From assembly GCA_045531685.1 (NCBI GenBank), contig JAZSEL010000010.1:1-19730 (forward strand): 19,730 nucleotides of DNA, given 5' to 3'. This document shows, piece after piece, positions 6,762-13,982 of the stretch. The translations under genes were made by a program, and so were the position numbers. Source of the DNA: RGIG8767 sp045531685. Lineage in GTDB: Bacteria > Bacillota > Clostridia > Lachnospirales > Lachnospiraceae. The notes beneath the pieces are model-generated. The model ran no database searches and was not told the DNA's origin. It was given only the letters and a program-made list of their open reading frames with translations. Each line of letters starts with the position of its first letter. Positions within the stretch are counted from its first letter, which is position 1.

Positions 6762-7130
6762 ATGAAATATTATATTTGTGAACATTGTGGAAATATCATT
6801 GAATATGTGAAGGCGTCAGGTGTTCCAGTTATGTGCTGTGGTCAGAAGATGACAGAGATTGTACCGGGAACCAGTGATGGAGCACATGAGAAGCATGTAC
6901 CAGTTGTAATAGTGGATGGAGACAAGGTGACTGTTGAAGTTGGTGAAGTAGAGCATCCAATGGTAGAAGCACATTATATTCAGTGGATTACTATTGAAAC
7001 AACAAGAGGTAGTCAGAAAGTTAAATTAGAATATACAGATAAACCAAGAGCAGAGTTTAAACTTGTGGATGGAGAAGAATTTGTGGCAGCCTATGAGTAC
7101 TGCAATTTACATGGGTTATGGAAGAAATAA
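6762..7130 (+). CDS. dfx: Desulfoferrodoxin (superoxide reductase)
   Basis: A 122-residue superoxide reductase that turns superoxide into hydrogen peroxide without making oxygen. The N-terminal desulforedoxin centre has C6, C9, C25, C26 (ICEHCG, MCCGQKM). The catalytic Fe(His4Cys) site is complete: H45 (EKHVP, with the nearby Glu43/Lys44), H65, H71 (EHPMVEAHYI), C114 and H117 (CNLHGLW). Length is normal for two-domain desulfoferrodoxin. Start ATG 6762 has GGGAGG 9 bases upstream; an in-frame upstream start overlapping rubrerythrin lacks a site. It is the last gene of the redox cluster. Its product peroxide is the substrate of the rubrerythrin encoded just before. Confidence 0.95.
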   Translation: MKYYICEHCGNIIEYVKASGVPVMCCGQKMTEIVPGTSDGAHEKHVPVVIVDGDKVTVEVGEVEHPMVEAHYIQWITIETTRGSQKVKLEYTDKPRAEFKLVDGEEFVAAYEYCNLHGLWKK

Positions 7131-7458
7131 GATATAGAAAATAGAGGTACAAATTTCAGTTTGTAATACAGAAGTGAAACGAAGACCGAATCCCCCTTTT
7201 TTGGAACATAGTATGAAAAATAGTGGAGCATAACCTAATAAATAGTATTCTTGGAAAATATGTTGGGACATCACGGGTTATAACATATCCGAAATAGTGA
7301 TTGGATATTTACGCCAATAATGTCAAAAATATTCAATATATAATTGTTGGAGGAGTTGGCTTTGGCATTTGGATATGTTCTTCTTCATCCATAATGAGTC
7401 CTGTGACGGTTCTGACAGGACGGTAAAATAAAAAGTGACCGAGTGATGAAGAATTTTA

Positions 7459-7503
7459 CGAGAGGATAAAATACCTAGATGGGTATGTCCTCTCGTTTTT
7501 TTT
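7459..7503 (+). terminator. Intrinsic terminator without an intact upstream gene
   Basis: CGAGAGGA (7459-7466) pairs perfectly with TCCTCTCG (7488-7495). An inner ATACC/GGTAT extension strengthens the stem, and TTTTTTTT follows. It lies 330 bases after desulfoferrodoxin, so it either ends the redox transcript late or belonged to a lost gene. Confidence 0.85.
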
Positions 7504-7595
7504 GTTCTAACATAACAATGAGACTTTGGATAAGAGGACGTCACATTGAGAATACCAGAGAGTGATTATCCTAGCACCAATAATCTGTTGGGCTG

Positions 7596-7664
7596 TCAAT
7601 CTGTGTTGCTGCCTGAAATTTCATGAACATGAAGTTGTGTGTTGCAGTTGTTTTGATTGCTCAT
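7596..7664 (-). pseudogene. Possible YmaF-like gene remnant
   Basis: On the - strand, AAGGAG sits 6 bases before an ATG (7664) that opens a 22-residue frame. It ends with LHVHEISGSNTD and then TGA. The HVHE-x-x-GS pattern is what I remember near the start of YmaF-family proteins, which are His-rich and about 90-130 residues. No clear continuation is visible in any frame. It could be a truncated gene or a chance small frame. Confidence 0.3.
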
Positions 7665-7730
7665 CAAAAACTCCTTTTTCTTAATATTTGACAAAAGAGG
7701 ACGGGGGGCATGCAAGGAAAGGAAAAGTGG

Positions 7731-7759
7731 TTGATAGAAAAAATGAAAGAGCGTATACT
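7731..7759 (+). promoter_or_regulatory. Promoter of the AEC permease gene
   Basis: TTGATA (7731-7736), 17-base spacer, TATACT (7754-7759). The expected transcript start is about 40 bases before the permease ATG. Confidence 0.75.
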
Positions 7760-7805
7760 AGTAAAGGATAAATTTGAGAAGAATGCATACTTGAGAGGTT
7801 AGAAT

Positions 7806-8723
7806 ATGTTATTGTTGCAGCAGATGATTGTATTATTTATTTTAATGCTGATTGGATATTATATTAATAAAAAAGGCTTTGTGACGGATGCTACATTTAA
7901 GCAGTTTTCCTGGGTGGTTGTGTATGTTGCCTGTCCGGCCATGGTAATATCCGGTAGTGTGAACAGCGGAAAAATGATGCATGGAAGAGAGCTGTTTGCG
8001 ACATTGGGGCTTGCGATTCTTGTGTATGTGGTACTGATACTGATTTCTCTTATCACACCGCTTATCTTGGGCGTTCCAAGGGATGACAGGGGTGTGTATA
8101 AGGTTATGATGATTTTCTCCAATATTGGCTTTATGGGGTTTCCCCTGATTAACAGTCTTTACGGAGCAGAAGCTTTACTGTATGCGGCATTATTCCAGAT
8201 TCCGTTTAATGTACTCATATACACCTATGGAATCATTGCTTTGAAAAAGAAATCTGAGGAAAAGGAAAAACTGGATTTTAAGAAGATTATGAATATCGGA
8301 GTAATCTGTTGTATTATTTCCATTGTAATCGCATTGTTTCAGATTGAAACTCCTGATTTTGTGAAATCAACGGTGCAGAATCTCAGTAATTTGACAGCAC
8401 CACTCAGTATGATGGTAATCGGTGCATCTTTGACTAAAATAAAGTTGAAGGATTTATTCACGGATGTAAGATTATTGTTATTCTGTGCATGGAAATTGTT
8501 GGTGGTGCCAATTGTACTATTGTTTATTTTAAAGATGTTTATTACCAATGAAATGTTGTTGGGAGTGTGTATGGTAGTGCTGTCAACCCCGATTGCCAGT
8601 ATGACGGCAATGCTTGCCCAGCAGTATGATGGTAACTATGGTTTGGCATCTAAAAGTGTTGCGCTGTCTACTATTCTATCGGTAATTACTATGCCGATTG
8701 TATCCATGGTGGTTGGAATATAA
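7806..8723 (+). CDS. AEC-family (auxin efflux carrier-type) permease
   Basis: A 305-residue integral membrane protein of the AEC/bile-arsenite-riboflavin superfamily. In bacteria these transport small organic acids such as malate, and the substrate here is unknown. It has about ten hydrophobic segments. The first is MIVLFILMLIGYYINKKGF, with the family's YYxxKKG-like turn, followed by CPAMVISG. Two similar halves are visible, and the second carries LSNLTAPLSMMVIGASL, a recognisable AEC signature. A hydrophilic Lys/Glu loop (KKKSEEKEKLDFKK) separates the halves. The length is normal. The start has GAGAGG upstream. It stands alone behind its own promoter and is followed by a strong hairpin. Confidence 0.88.
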   Translation: MLLLQQMIVLFILMLIGYYINKKGFVTDATFKQFSWVVVYVACPAMVISGSVNSGKMMHGRELFATLGLAILVYVVLILISLITPLILGVPRDDRGVYKVMMIFSNIGFMGFPLINSLYGAEALLYAALFQIPFNVLIYTYGIIALKKKSEEKEKLDFKKIMNIGVICCIISIVIALFQIETPDFVKSTVQNLSNLTAPLSMMVIGASLTKIKLKDLFTDVRLLLFCAWKLLVVPIVLLFILKMFITNEMLLGVCMVVLSTPIASMTAMLAQQYDGNYGLASKSVALSTILSVITMPIVSMVVGI

Positions 8724-8736
8724 AGTAGGAAAAGGA

Positions 8737-8773
8737 TTGGTTGGTATTTTTATGGAATAGAAATACCAACCAA
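8737..8773 (+). terminator. Strong hairpin after the AEC permease, probable terminator
   Basis: A perfect 13-bp stem (TTGGTTGGTATTT at 8737-8749, AAATACCAACCAA at 8761-8773) with an 11-base loop. What follows is AATTAAAT rather than a T-run, so termination may be weak, or the hairpin may protect the 3' end. Confidence 0.5.
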
Positions 8774-8811
8774 AATTAAATCATAAATTAATTAATGGGA
8801 GAAATGCGATT

Positions 8812-9357
8812 ATGAGAATCGGAATGGGTTATGATGTTCACAAGCTGGTAGAAGGAAGAGATTTGATTATGGGTGGAGTGAAGATTCCTTATGAAAAAGG
8901 ATTGCTCGGCCACTCAGATGCAGATGTGCTTTTACACGCTATTTCAGACGCTTTGCTTGGAGCGGCGGCACTTGGAGATATTGGGAAACATTTTCCGGAT
9001 ATAGACCCAAAGTACAAAGGGGCAGATAGTCTGTTGTTATTACGGGAAGTGGGTAAATTATTAGAAAACAAGTGTTATATTATAGAGAATATTGATGCTA
9101 CAATTATTGCCCAGGCACCGAAAATGAGACCTCATATTGATACTATGAGACAGAATATTGCGGATGCCCTTTCCATTGATATTTCCCAAGTGAATGTAAA
9201 AGCGACCACGGAAGAAGGACTTGGATTTACCGGAAGCGGAGAAGGGATTTCTTCCCAGGCAATTTGTTTGTTAACCAGTCCAAGGGAGTTTGCAACCATG
9301 GATGTAACAAATATGGATTCTAAATGTGACGGCTGTAGCGGGTGCAGTAAAGCATAA
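8812..9357 (+). CDS. ispF: 2-C-methyl-D-erythritol 2,4-cyclodiphosphate synthase
   Basis: Fifth enzyme of the MEP isoprenoid pathway. It cyclises 4-diphosphocytidyl-methylerythritol 2-phosphate, releasing CMP, as a cytoplasmic homotrimer. Zinc ligands D8 and H10 (GYDVH) and H42 (in the loop after GHSDADVLLH) are present, as is DIGKHFPD. VNVKATTEEGLGFTGSGEGI is the conserved C-terminal part. The core ends around residue 158, where most IspF proteins stop. Here another ~20 residues follow, ending in MDSKCDGCSGCSKA, a cysteine-rich tail that I do not know from the family. Start: GGGAG upstream of ATG 8812. It shares no operon with cysE, which has its own promoter. Confidence 0.95.
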   Translation: MRIGMGYDVHKLVEGRDLIMGGVKIPYEKGLLGHSDADVLLHAISDALLGAAALGDIGKHFPDIDPKYKGADSLLLLREVGKLLENKCYIIENIDATIIAQAPKMRPHIDTMRQNIADALSIDISQVNVKATTEEGLGFTGSGEGISSQAICLLTSPREFATMDVTNMDSKCDGCSGCSKA

Positions 9358-9429
9358 GGAAGCAGATTGGGAACAAAACAAATTGTAGAAATTAGTCATT
9401 TTTTTCCATAGATAAAAATGTAAAAAACA

Positions 9430-9458
9430 TTGACAAAAGGAAGTAAAATTCATATTCT
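9430..9458 (+). promoter_or_regulatory. Promoter of the cysE-cysS operon
   Basis: Perfect TTGACA (9430-9435), 17-base spacer, TATTCT (9453-9458). Transcription would start near 9465, just before the T-box leader. Confidence 0.8.
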
Positions 9459-9465
9459 AATAGAA

Positions 9466-9711
9466 GAAACAAAGATAAAAGCTGTGATCGAAAGAGTAGA
9501 AAACAGAGCATCTTTCCAGAGAAGGAATGTCATTGGCTGAGAGCATTCCAAGAAGCCTGCTTTTGAAGTGCATTCGGGAGCTGATCCGGTGAACTTAAGT
9601 AGCCGGGTACGTATACCTACGTTACAGGATAAGAGTGAAGATACGATATGTATCTTTATTAGAGTGGAACCGCGGATAACCTTCGTCTCTAAACGAGATG
9701 GAGGTTTTTTT
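9466..9711 (+). ncRNA. T-box riboswitch leader, probably tRNA-Cys specific
   Basis: The T-box sequence AGAGTGGAACCGCGG lies at 9661-9675. Stem I has its distal arm at about 9525-9550 (GGAATG...TTGGCTGAGAG...CATTCC), and stem III pairs AAGATAC (9638-9644) with GTATCTT (9650-9656). The terminator pairs CCTTCGTCTC (9680-9689) with GAGATGGAGG (9695-9704) before TTTTTTT. AGAG of the T-box can pair with CTCT in the terminator's 5' arm to form the antiterminator. A TGC at 9569-9571, on the 3' side of stem I, is the likely specifier for tRNA-Cys. That agrees with the downstream genes cysE and cysS. Uncharged tRNA-Cys should switch the operon on. Confidence 0.92.
9680..9711 (+). terminator. T-box-controlled terminator
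   Basis: A ten-pair stem with wobbles, loop TAAAC, and a T-run at 9705-9711. It is the regulated terminator of the T-box leader. Confidence 0.9.
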
Positions 9712-9750
9712 ATTATCTCTTAAAATCTAATTAAATATGTGAGGTATCGT

Positions 9751-10413
9751 ATGTCATTTTATAAGATGGTACAGGATGAGATTCGCCTGATTCAGGAACG
9801 GGACCCGGCGATTCATTCTAAAATGGAAGTTTTTTTATACCCTAGCTTTAAAGTGATGCTGCATTATCGTGTGGCACACAGACTATACGAAAACGGACAT
9901 TATTTTCTTGCCAGATGGGTGTCCCAAAGGGGAGTGCGCAGAACCGGAATTGAGATTCATCCGGGTGCTAAAATTGGAAAGGGTTTCTTTATTGACCATG
10001 GAAATGGTGTTATTATAGGAGAAACTACGATTATTGGAGATAATGTTACCCTGTATCAGGGTGTAACCTTAGGCGGTACAGGCAAAGAACATGGAAAGCG
10101 CCATCCAACCATTGGTAATAATGTTATGATTAGTGCGGGGGCCAAAATACTTGGCTCGTTTACCATTGGTGATAACAGTAAGATTGGAGCCGGAAGTGTT
10201 GTGCTGGAAGAGGTTCCGCCGAACTCAACGGTTGTGGGTATTCCGGGACGTGTAGTCAAGCGTAACAATATGTCCCTCCCGCAGGAAACGATGGACCATG
10301 GGCATTTGCCTGACCCGGTACGGGAAGATATCCAGCAATTGCAGAGTGCCAATACAGAACTGATTAACCGTGTGCTGGAATTGGAAAAAAGATTGAATCA
10401 GCTCAGCAAATAG
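9751..10413 (+). CDS. cysE: Serine O-acetyltransferase
   Basis: A 220-residue enzyme that acetylates L-serine with acetyl-CoA, the first step of cysteine synthesis. The N-terminal helical part (~1-65) is followed by left-handed beta-helix hexapeptide repeats (~68-170: IEIHPGAKIGKGFFIDHGNG, VIIGETTIIGDNVTLYQGVT, IGNNVMISAGAKILG). The catalytic DHGNGVIIGET and the GGTGKEHGKRHP loop are present. The C-terminus is a predicted coiled coil (IQQLQSANTELINRVLELEK) ending in Lys. The short tail ending in Ile that inserts into cysteine synthase in enterobacterial CysE is absent. Start ATG 9751 with GTGAGG upstream; a GTG 12 bases earlier overlaps that site. First gene after the T-box leader. Confidence 0.93.
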   Translation: MSFYKMVQDEIRLIQERDPAIHSKMEVFLYPSFKVMLHYRVAHRLYENGHYFLARWVSQRGVRRTGIEIHPGAKIGKGFFIDHGNGVIIGETTIIGDNVTLYQGVTLGGTGKEHGKRHPTIGNNVMISAGAKILGSFTIGDNSKIGAGSVVLEEVPPNSTVVGIPGRVVKRNNMSLPQETMDHGHLPDPVREDIQQLQSANTELINRVLELEKRLNQLSK

Positions 10414-10474
10414 AATGAATTTAGTGGTTTTTATATGATAAATGAAAAAAAGGTAAGACAGAAGGAGAACCAAA

Positions 10475-11887
10475 ATGAAGATTTACAACACGTTATCAAA
10501 ATCAAAGCAGGAATTTGTGCCACTTGAGCCGGGAAAGATAAAAATGTATGTATGCGGTCCTACCGTTTACAATCTGATTCATATCGGCAATGCAAGACCG
10601 ATGATTGTATTTGATACGGTCAGAAGATATATGGAATATAAGGGATATGAGGTAAACTATGTATCTAACTTTACCGATGTGGATGACAAGATTATTAAGA
10701 AAGCAATTGAAGAAGGCGTGGAAGCATCTGTGATTTCAGAACGATATATTGCAGAGTGCAAAAAAGATATGGAAGCTATGAATGTACGTCCGGCTACCAC
10801 ACATCCTCTTGCCACACAGGAAATTTGCGGAATGCTGGATATGATTGGTACATTGATTGAAAAAGGATATGCATATGCAGCTGCGGACGGAACGGTTTAC
10901 TTCCGTACCAGAAAATTCGAAGAATACGGCAAGCTTTCCCATAAAAACTTAGATGATTTACAGGGTGGTAACCGTTCTTTATTAGTGTCCGGTGAAGACC
11001 AGAAGGAAGATGCATTGGATTTCGTGCTCTGGAAACCAAAAAAAGATGGAGAACCATATTGGGAATCTCCATGGTGCAACGGAAGACCGGGATGGCATAT
11101 TGAATGTTCCGTTATGAGTAAGAAATATTTAGGGGATGAAATTGATATTCATGCCGGCGGTGAAGATTTGGTGTTCCCTCATCATGAAAATGAGATTGCC
11201 CAATCAGAAGCAGCAAACGGAGTACAGTTTGCTAAGTATTGGATGCACAATGCGTTCTTAAATATTGACAATAAGAAGATGAGTAAATCTGCAGGCAACT
11301 TCTTTACGGTAAGAGATATTGCAGAAAAATACGATTTGCAGGTTTTACGTTTCTTTATGCTTTCCGCTCACTACAGAAGTCCGTTAAATTTCAGTGCAGA
11401 TCTTATGGAAGCAGCTAAAAATGGATTGGAAAGAATTGTAACATGCGCGGATAAATTAAATTCATATTTAACAAAAGAAAATGCAAGAGTTTCTGCTACA
11501 GATGCTGAAAAACAGTTGTTAGAAGATGCTTTAAAATATAACAACCGTTATGAAGAAGCAATGGATGATGATTTTAATACCGCAGATGCTATCTCCGTAA
11601 TCTTTGAATTGGTTAAGTTTATTAATACGAACACGGATGAAAACAATAGCAAAGAGTATGTGGAAGCATTGTTAAAACAGCTCACCACTCTTGCAGATAT
11701 CTGTGGTCTTATCTTAGAAAGAAAAGAAGAAATTTTAGATCAGGAAATCGAAGATATGATTGCGGCGCGTCAGGCGGCAAGAAAAGAAAAGAACTTTAAG
11801 TTGGCAGATGAAATCCGTGATACATTATTACAGAAGGGTATTATTTTAGAAGATACCAGAGAAGGAGTAAAATGGAAGAGAGCTTAA
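10475..11887 (+). CDS. cysS: Cysteinyl-tRNA synthetase
   Basis: A 470-residue class I synthetase that attaches cysteine to tRNA-Cys. The HIGH signature is HIGN at residues 36-39 in YVCGPTVYNLIHIGNARP, and KMSKS is at 268-272. The zinc site includes C27, the Cys in WHIECSVM and the histidines in FPHHENEIAQ. A C-terminal helical anticodon-binding part follows. Length is normal. Start supported by AAGGAG before ATG 10475. It follows cysE by 61 bases and shares its T-box control. The last 16 bases overlap the start of mrnC, so the two are translationally coupled. Confidence 0.98.
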   Translation: MKIYNTLSKSKQEFVPLEPGKIKMYVCGPTVYNLIHIGNARPMIVFDTVRRYMEYKGYEVNYVSNFTDVDDKIIKKAIEEGVEASVISERYIAECKKDMEAMNVRPATTHPLATQEICGMLDMIGTLIEKGYAYAAADGTVYFRTRKFEEYGKLSHKNLDDLQGGNRSLLVSGEDQKEDALDFVLWKPKKDGEPYWESPWCNGRPGWHIECSVMSKKYLGDEIDIHAGGEDLVFPHHENEIAQSEAANGVQFAKYWMHNAFLNIDNKKMSKSAGNFFTVRDIAEKYDLQVLRFFMLSAHYRSPLNFSADLMEAAKNGLERIVTCADKLNSYLTKENARVSATDAEKQLLEDALKYNNRYEEAMDDDFNTADAISVIFELVKFINTNTDENNSKEYVEALLKQLTTLADICGLILERKEEILDQEIEDMIAARQAARKEKNFKLADEIRDTLLQKGIILEDTREGVKWKRA

Positions 11888-12312
11888 GCCTTCTGAAAAA
11901 ATTAAAAGTCGAGTTTTCTTGTGAAGATGTGGACTTGCGCAATTATTCTCCTCTTACTTTGGCATTTTTAGGAGATTGTGTATTTGACTTAATTATAAGA
12001 ACTGTCATTGTGGAGCGCGGGAACCGCGCTCCGGAAAGTCTTCATAAGAAGAAAAGTGCAGTGGTGAAAGCACAGACCCAGGCAAAAATGGCAGAATCCC
12101 TCTTGGAAAGCCTTTCGGAAGAAGAACTTTCCGTATATAAAAGAGGCCGTAATGCAAAATCCTATTCCGTTGCTAAAAACGCATCCGTATCCGATTATCG
12201 TAGGGCAACCGGATTTGAAGCATTATTGGGCTATTTGTATTTACAGGATAAGGAAGACCGGGTAATTGAACTAATTAAGCTTGCATTAAGCCGGATGGAA
12301 CTGGAGATTTAG
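11872..12312 (+). CDS. mrnC: Mini-ribonuclease III
   Basis: A 146-residue RNase III-type nuclease without the double-stranded RNA-binding domain. It matures 23S rRNA in Firmicutes. The catalytic Asp is D35 in LAFLGDCVFDL, and the second acidic site lies in DYRRATGFEALLGYLYL. Length is typical. The gene begins inside the end of cysS with GGAG 5 bases before its ATG. Position after cysS and before rlmB is the usual clostridial order. Confidence 0.95.
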   Translation: MEESLSLLKKLKVEFSCEDVDLRNYSPLTLAFLGDCVFDLIIRTVIVERGNRAPESLHKKKSAVVKAQTQAKMAESLLESLSEEELSVYKRGRNAKSYSVAKNASVSDYRRATGFEALLGYLYLQDKEDRVIELIKLALSRMELEI

Positions 12313-12412
12313 CCCGGAGGACCTGTTTTTACATAAATTTATGAAAAAATAGGGATAACAATGGGATAAAGGCAACGATAACATGTGTTATTTAACATTT
12401 TAGGAGAAGAAA

Positions 12413-13159
12413 ATGGAAAAACAGCTTGTAAATGAGTATAAAATCGAAGGGAGAAATGCAGTAACAGAGGCGTTACGAAGCGAAAGACCCATTGATAAGT
12501 TATATGTGCAGGATGGTTGTCAGGACGGACCGGTCATGACCATTAAGCGATTAGCGAAAAATAAGGATATTTTCGTAAAATATGTGGCAAAAGAGCGTTT
12601 GGACCAGCTTTCAGAGACCGGACATCACCAGGGTGTCATCGCTATGGCAGCTGCATATGAGTATTCTGAGGTAGAAGATATTCTAAAAAATGCAGAAAAT
12701 AAGGGAGAAGCACCGTTTATCTTCCTATTAGATAATATTGAAGACCCACATAACCTTGGAGCCATCATTCGTACGGCAAACCTTGCGGGAGCTCATGGGG
12801 TCATTATTCCGAAGAACCGTGCAGTGGGTCTTACAGCTACAGTAGCAAGAACCAGCGCAGGTGCATTGAATTATACTCCGGTTGCAAGAGTGACAAACAT
12901 GTCAAAAACCATTGAAGAATTAAAAAAGAAGGGACTTTGGTTTGTCTGTGCGGACATGGGTGGTGAGTCTATGTACCGTTTAAATTTAACAGGACCGATT
13001 GGACTTGTAATCGGAAATGAAGGAGAAGGTGTCAGCAGATTGGTAAAAGAGAAATGTGATTTTATTGCATCCATTCCAATGAAAGGTGACATAGATTCCT
13101 TGAATGCATCGGTTGCAGCCGGTGTTTTGGCCTATGAAATTGTCCGACAAAGAGGTTGA
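12413..13159 (+). CDS. rlmB: 23S rRNA (guanosine-2'-O-)-methyltransferase, TrmH/SpoU family
   Basis: A 248-residue SPOUT methyltransferase. The N-terminal substrate-binding domain (~8-80) starts with YKIEGRNAVTEAL. The knotted catalytic domain has motif 1 LDNIEDPHNLGAIIRTA (~106-122), motif 2 GLVIGNEGEGVSR and motif 3 DSLNASVAAGVLAYE (D228 onward). By family and genomic position it is RlmB, which methylates G2251 of 23S rRNA using S-adenosylmethionine. Start ATG 12413 has GGAG 6 bases upstream. A 100-base gap after mrnC carries no obvious terminator, so it may be read from the T-box operon. Confidence 0.93.
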   Translation: MEKQLVNEYKIEGRNAVTEALRSERPIDKLYVQDGCQDGPVMTIKRLAKNKDIFVKYVAKERLDQLSETGHHQGVIAMAAAYEYSEVEDILKNAENKGEAPFIFLLDNIEDPHNLGAIIRTANLAGAHGVIIPKNRAVGLTATVARTSAGALNYTPVARVTNMSKTIEELKKKGLWFVCADMGGESMYRLNLTGPIGLVIGNEGEGVSRLVKEKCDFIASIPMKGDIDSLNASVAAGVLAYEIVRQRG

Positions 13160-13226
13160 TGGTTAACATAAAAACTGCAAGAAACCCGTCAAAATTAATG
13201 TTGCAAAATGCAAAAAAAGGAGACTT

Positions 13227-13868
13227 ATGCAGGAATTTGCATCAGATACAGTCAAAAAGTACCAAAATGAGACCGATGAAATGCTAATTGAGCGTCTTAG
13301 AGATGGTGAGAGAGATATTACGGATTATATTATGAACAAGTACAAAAATCTTGTCCGCGCGAAAGCAAAGTCTATGTACATCCTTGGAGCGGATACAGAG
13401 GATTTGATACAGGAAGGTATGATTGGTTTGTTCAAAGCCATCCGTGATTATGACGCCGGAAGAGATGCCAGCTTCTTTACATTTGCGGAATTGTGTATTT
13501 CCAGACAGATGTATACAGCAGTTCAGGCGTCCAACCGTAAGAAACATATGCCACTGAATTCTTATATTTCCCTCTATGCAACAGCGGATGCTGAGAATGG
13601 AAATAAAGAAGGCGATGAGTTTATAAATTTTTTAGGATTTGAGAACCAAAAAAATCCGGAACAACTCTTGATTGATAAGGAAAATGTGATATCATTGGAA
13701 AGGAAAATAGAAGAGGAATTAAGTACCTTTGAAAAGCAGGTGCTTGACCTTTACCTTACCGGAATGAGCTATTCCCAGATTGCAAGAGTGTTGGGACGGG
13801 ATGAAAAGTCTACAGATAATGCTTTGCAACGTATGAAGAGCAAGATTCGAAAGGTAATCGCTAAATAG
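13227..13868 (+). CDS. sigH: RNA polymerase sigma factor SigH (sporulation/transition state)
   Basis: A 213-residue sigma-70-type factor. Region 2 is MNKYKNLVRAKAKSMYILGA, then DTEDLIQEGMIGLFKAIRDY (core binding) and FFTFAELCISRQMYTAVQAS (-10 recognition). Region 4 is a C-terminal HTH (FEKQVLDLYLTGMSYSQIAR, then LGRDEKSTDNALQRMK). Length and sequence fit SigH, which drives early sporulation genes in Firmicutes; the location after rlmB is classical. GGAG lies 5 bases before ATG 13227. Its final codons and stop lie inside the terminator hairpin that follows. In many relatives a small yacP gene stands between rlmB and sigH; it is absent here. Confidence 0.95.
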   Translation: MQEFASDTVKKYQNETDEMLIERLRDGERDITDYIMNKYKNLVRAKAKSMYILGADTEDLIQEGMIGLFKAIRDYDAGRDASFFTFAELCISRQMYTAVQASNRKKHMPLNSYISLYATADAENGNKEGDEFINFLGFENQKNPEQLLIDKENVISLERKIEEELSTFEKQVLDLYLTGMSYSQIARVLGRDEKSTDNALQRMKSKIRKVIAK

Positions 13869-13883
13869 TGATTACCTTTTTTA
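13851..13883 (+). terminator. Intrinsic terminator overlapping the sigH stop
   Basis: AAGGTAATCGCT (13851-13862) pairs with AGTGATTACCTT (13867-13878), with one G-U pair and an AAAT loop, followed by TTTTTAT. The sigH TAG (13866-13868) straddles the loop and right arm. Confidence 0.92.
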
Positions 13884-13892
13884 TGGGAAATC

Positions 13893-13908
13893 CCGACTCG
13901 TCGGTCGG
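13893..13908. promoter_or_regulatory. Candidate TetR operator before the RND exporter
   Basis: CCGAC-TC-GTCGG (13893-13904) is a perfect dyad with a further TCGG at 13905. It lies roughly where the -35 would be for a possible TATACA -10 at 13929-13934. The TetR gene at the end of this operon is the obvious candidate binder (inference). Confidence 0.5.
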
Positions 13909-13982
13909 AAATGAGAAAAAGTATCATTTATACATAGGAAAACTTTGAATGTAACCAGAAAAAGAAAAGAGGAGATGAAAAA

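Larger units (their letters stand above)
7131..7709. other. Intergenic region with decayed gene remnants
   Basis: Nearly 600 bases with no intact gene. It contains a short open segment on + around 7330-7428 that reads like the end of a membrane protein (IVGGVGFGIW then TAA, with no start). It also has a perfect GTCCTGT/ACAGGAC dyad at 7398-7421, a terminator at 7459-7503, and a possible - strand YmaF-like fragment at 7596-7664. I see no coherent ancestor for the rest. Confidence 0.5.

Noticed and set aside
2112..7170. Shared word TTTCAGTTTGTAA near 2118 and 7155 as the ends of a mobile unit carrying the redox cluster
   Set aside because: Thirteen bases in AT-rich DNA can recur by chance in 20 kb. 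The flanks do not align beyond short C-runs, and no integrase is present.
7710..7802. A 30-codon + strand frame with a G-rich upstream sequence directly before the AEC gene
   Set aside because: A clear promoter (TTGATA-N17-TATACT) lies inside it, so the frame would not be on the transcript from that promoter. The peptide has no recognisable features.
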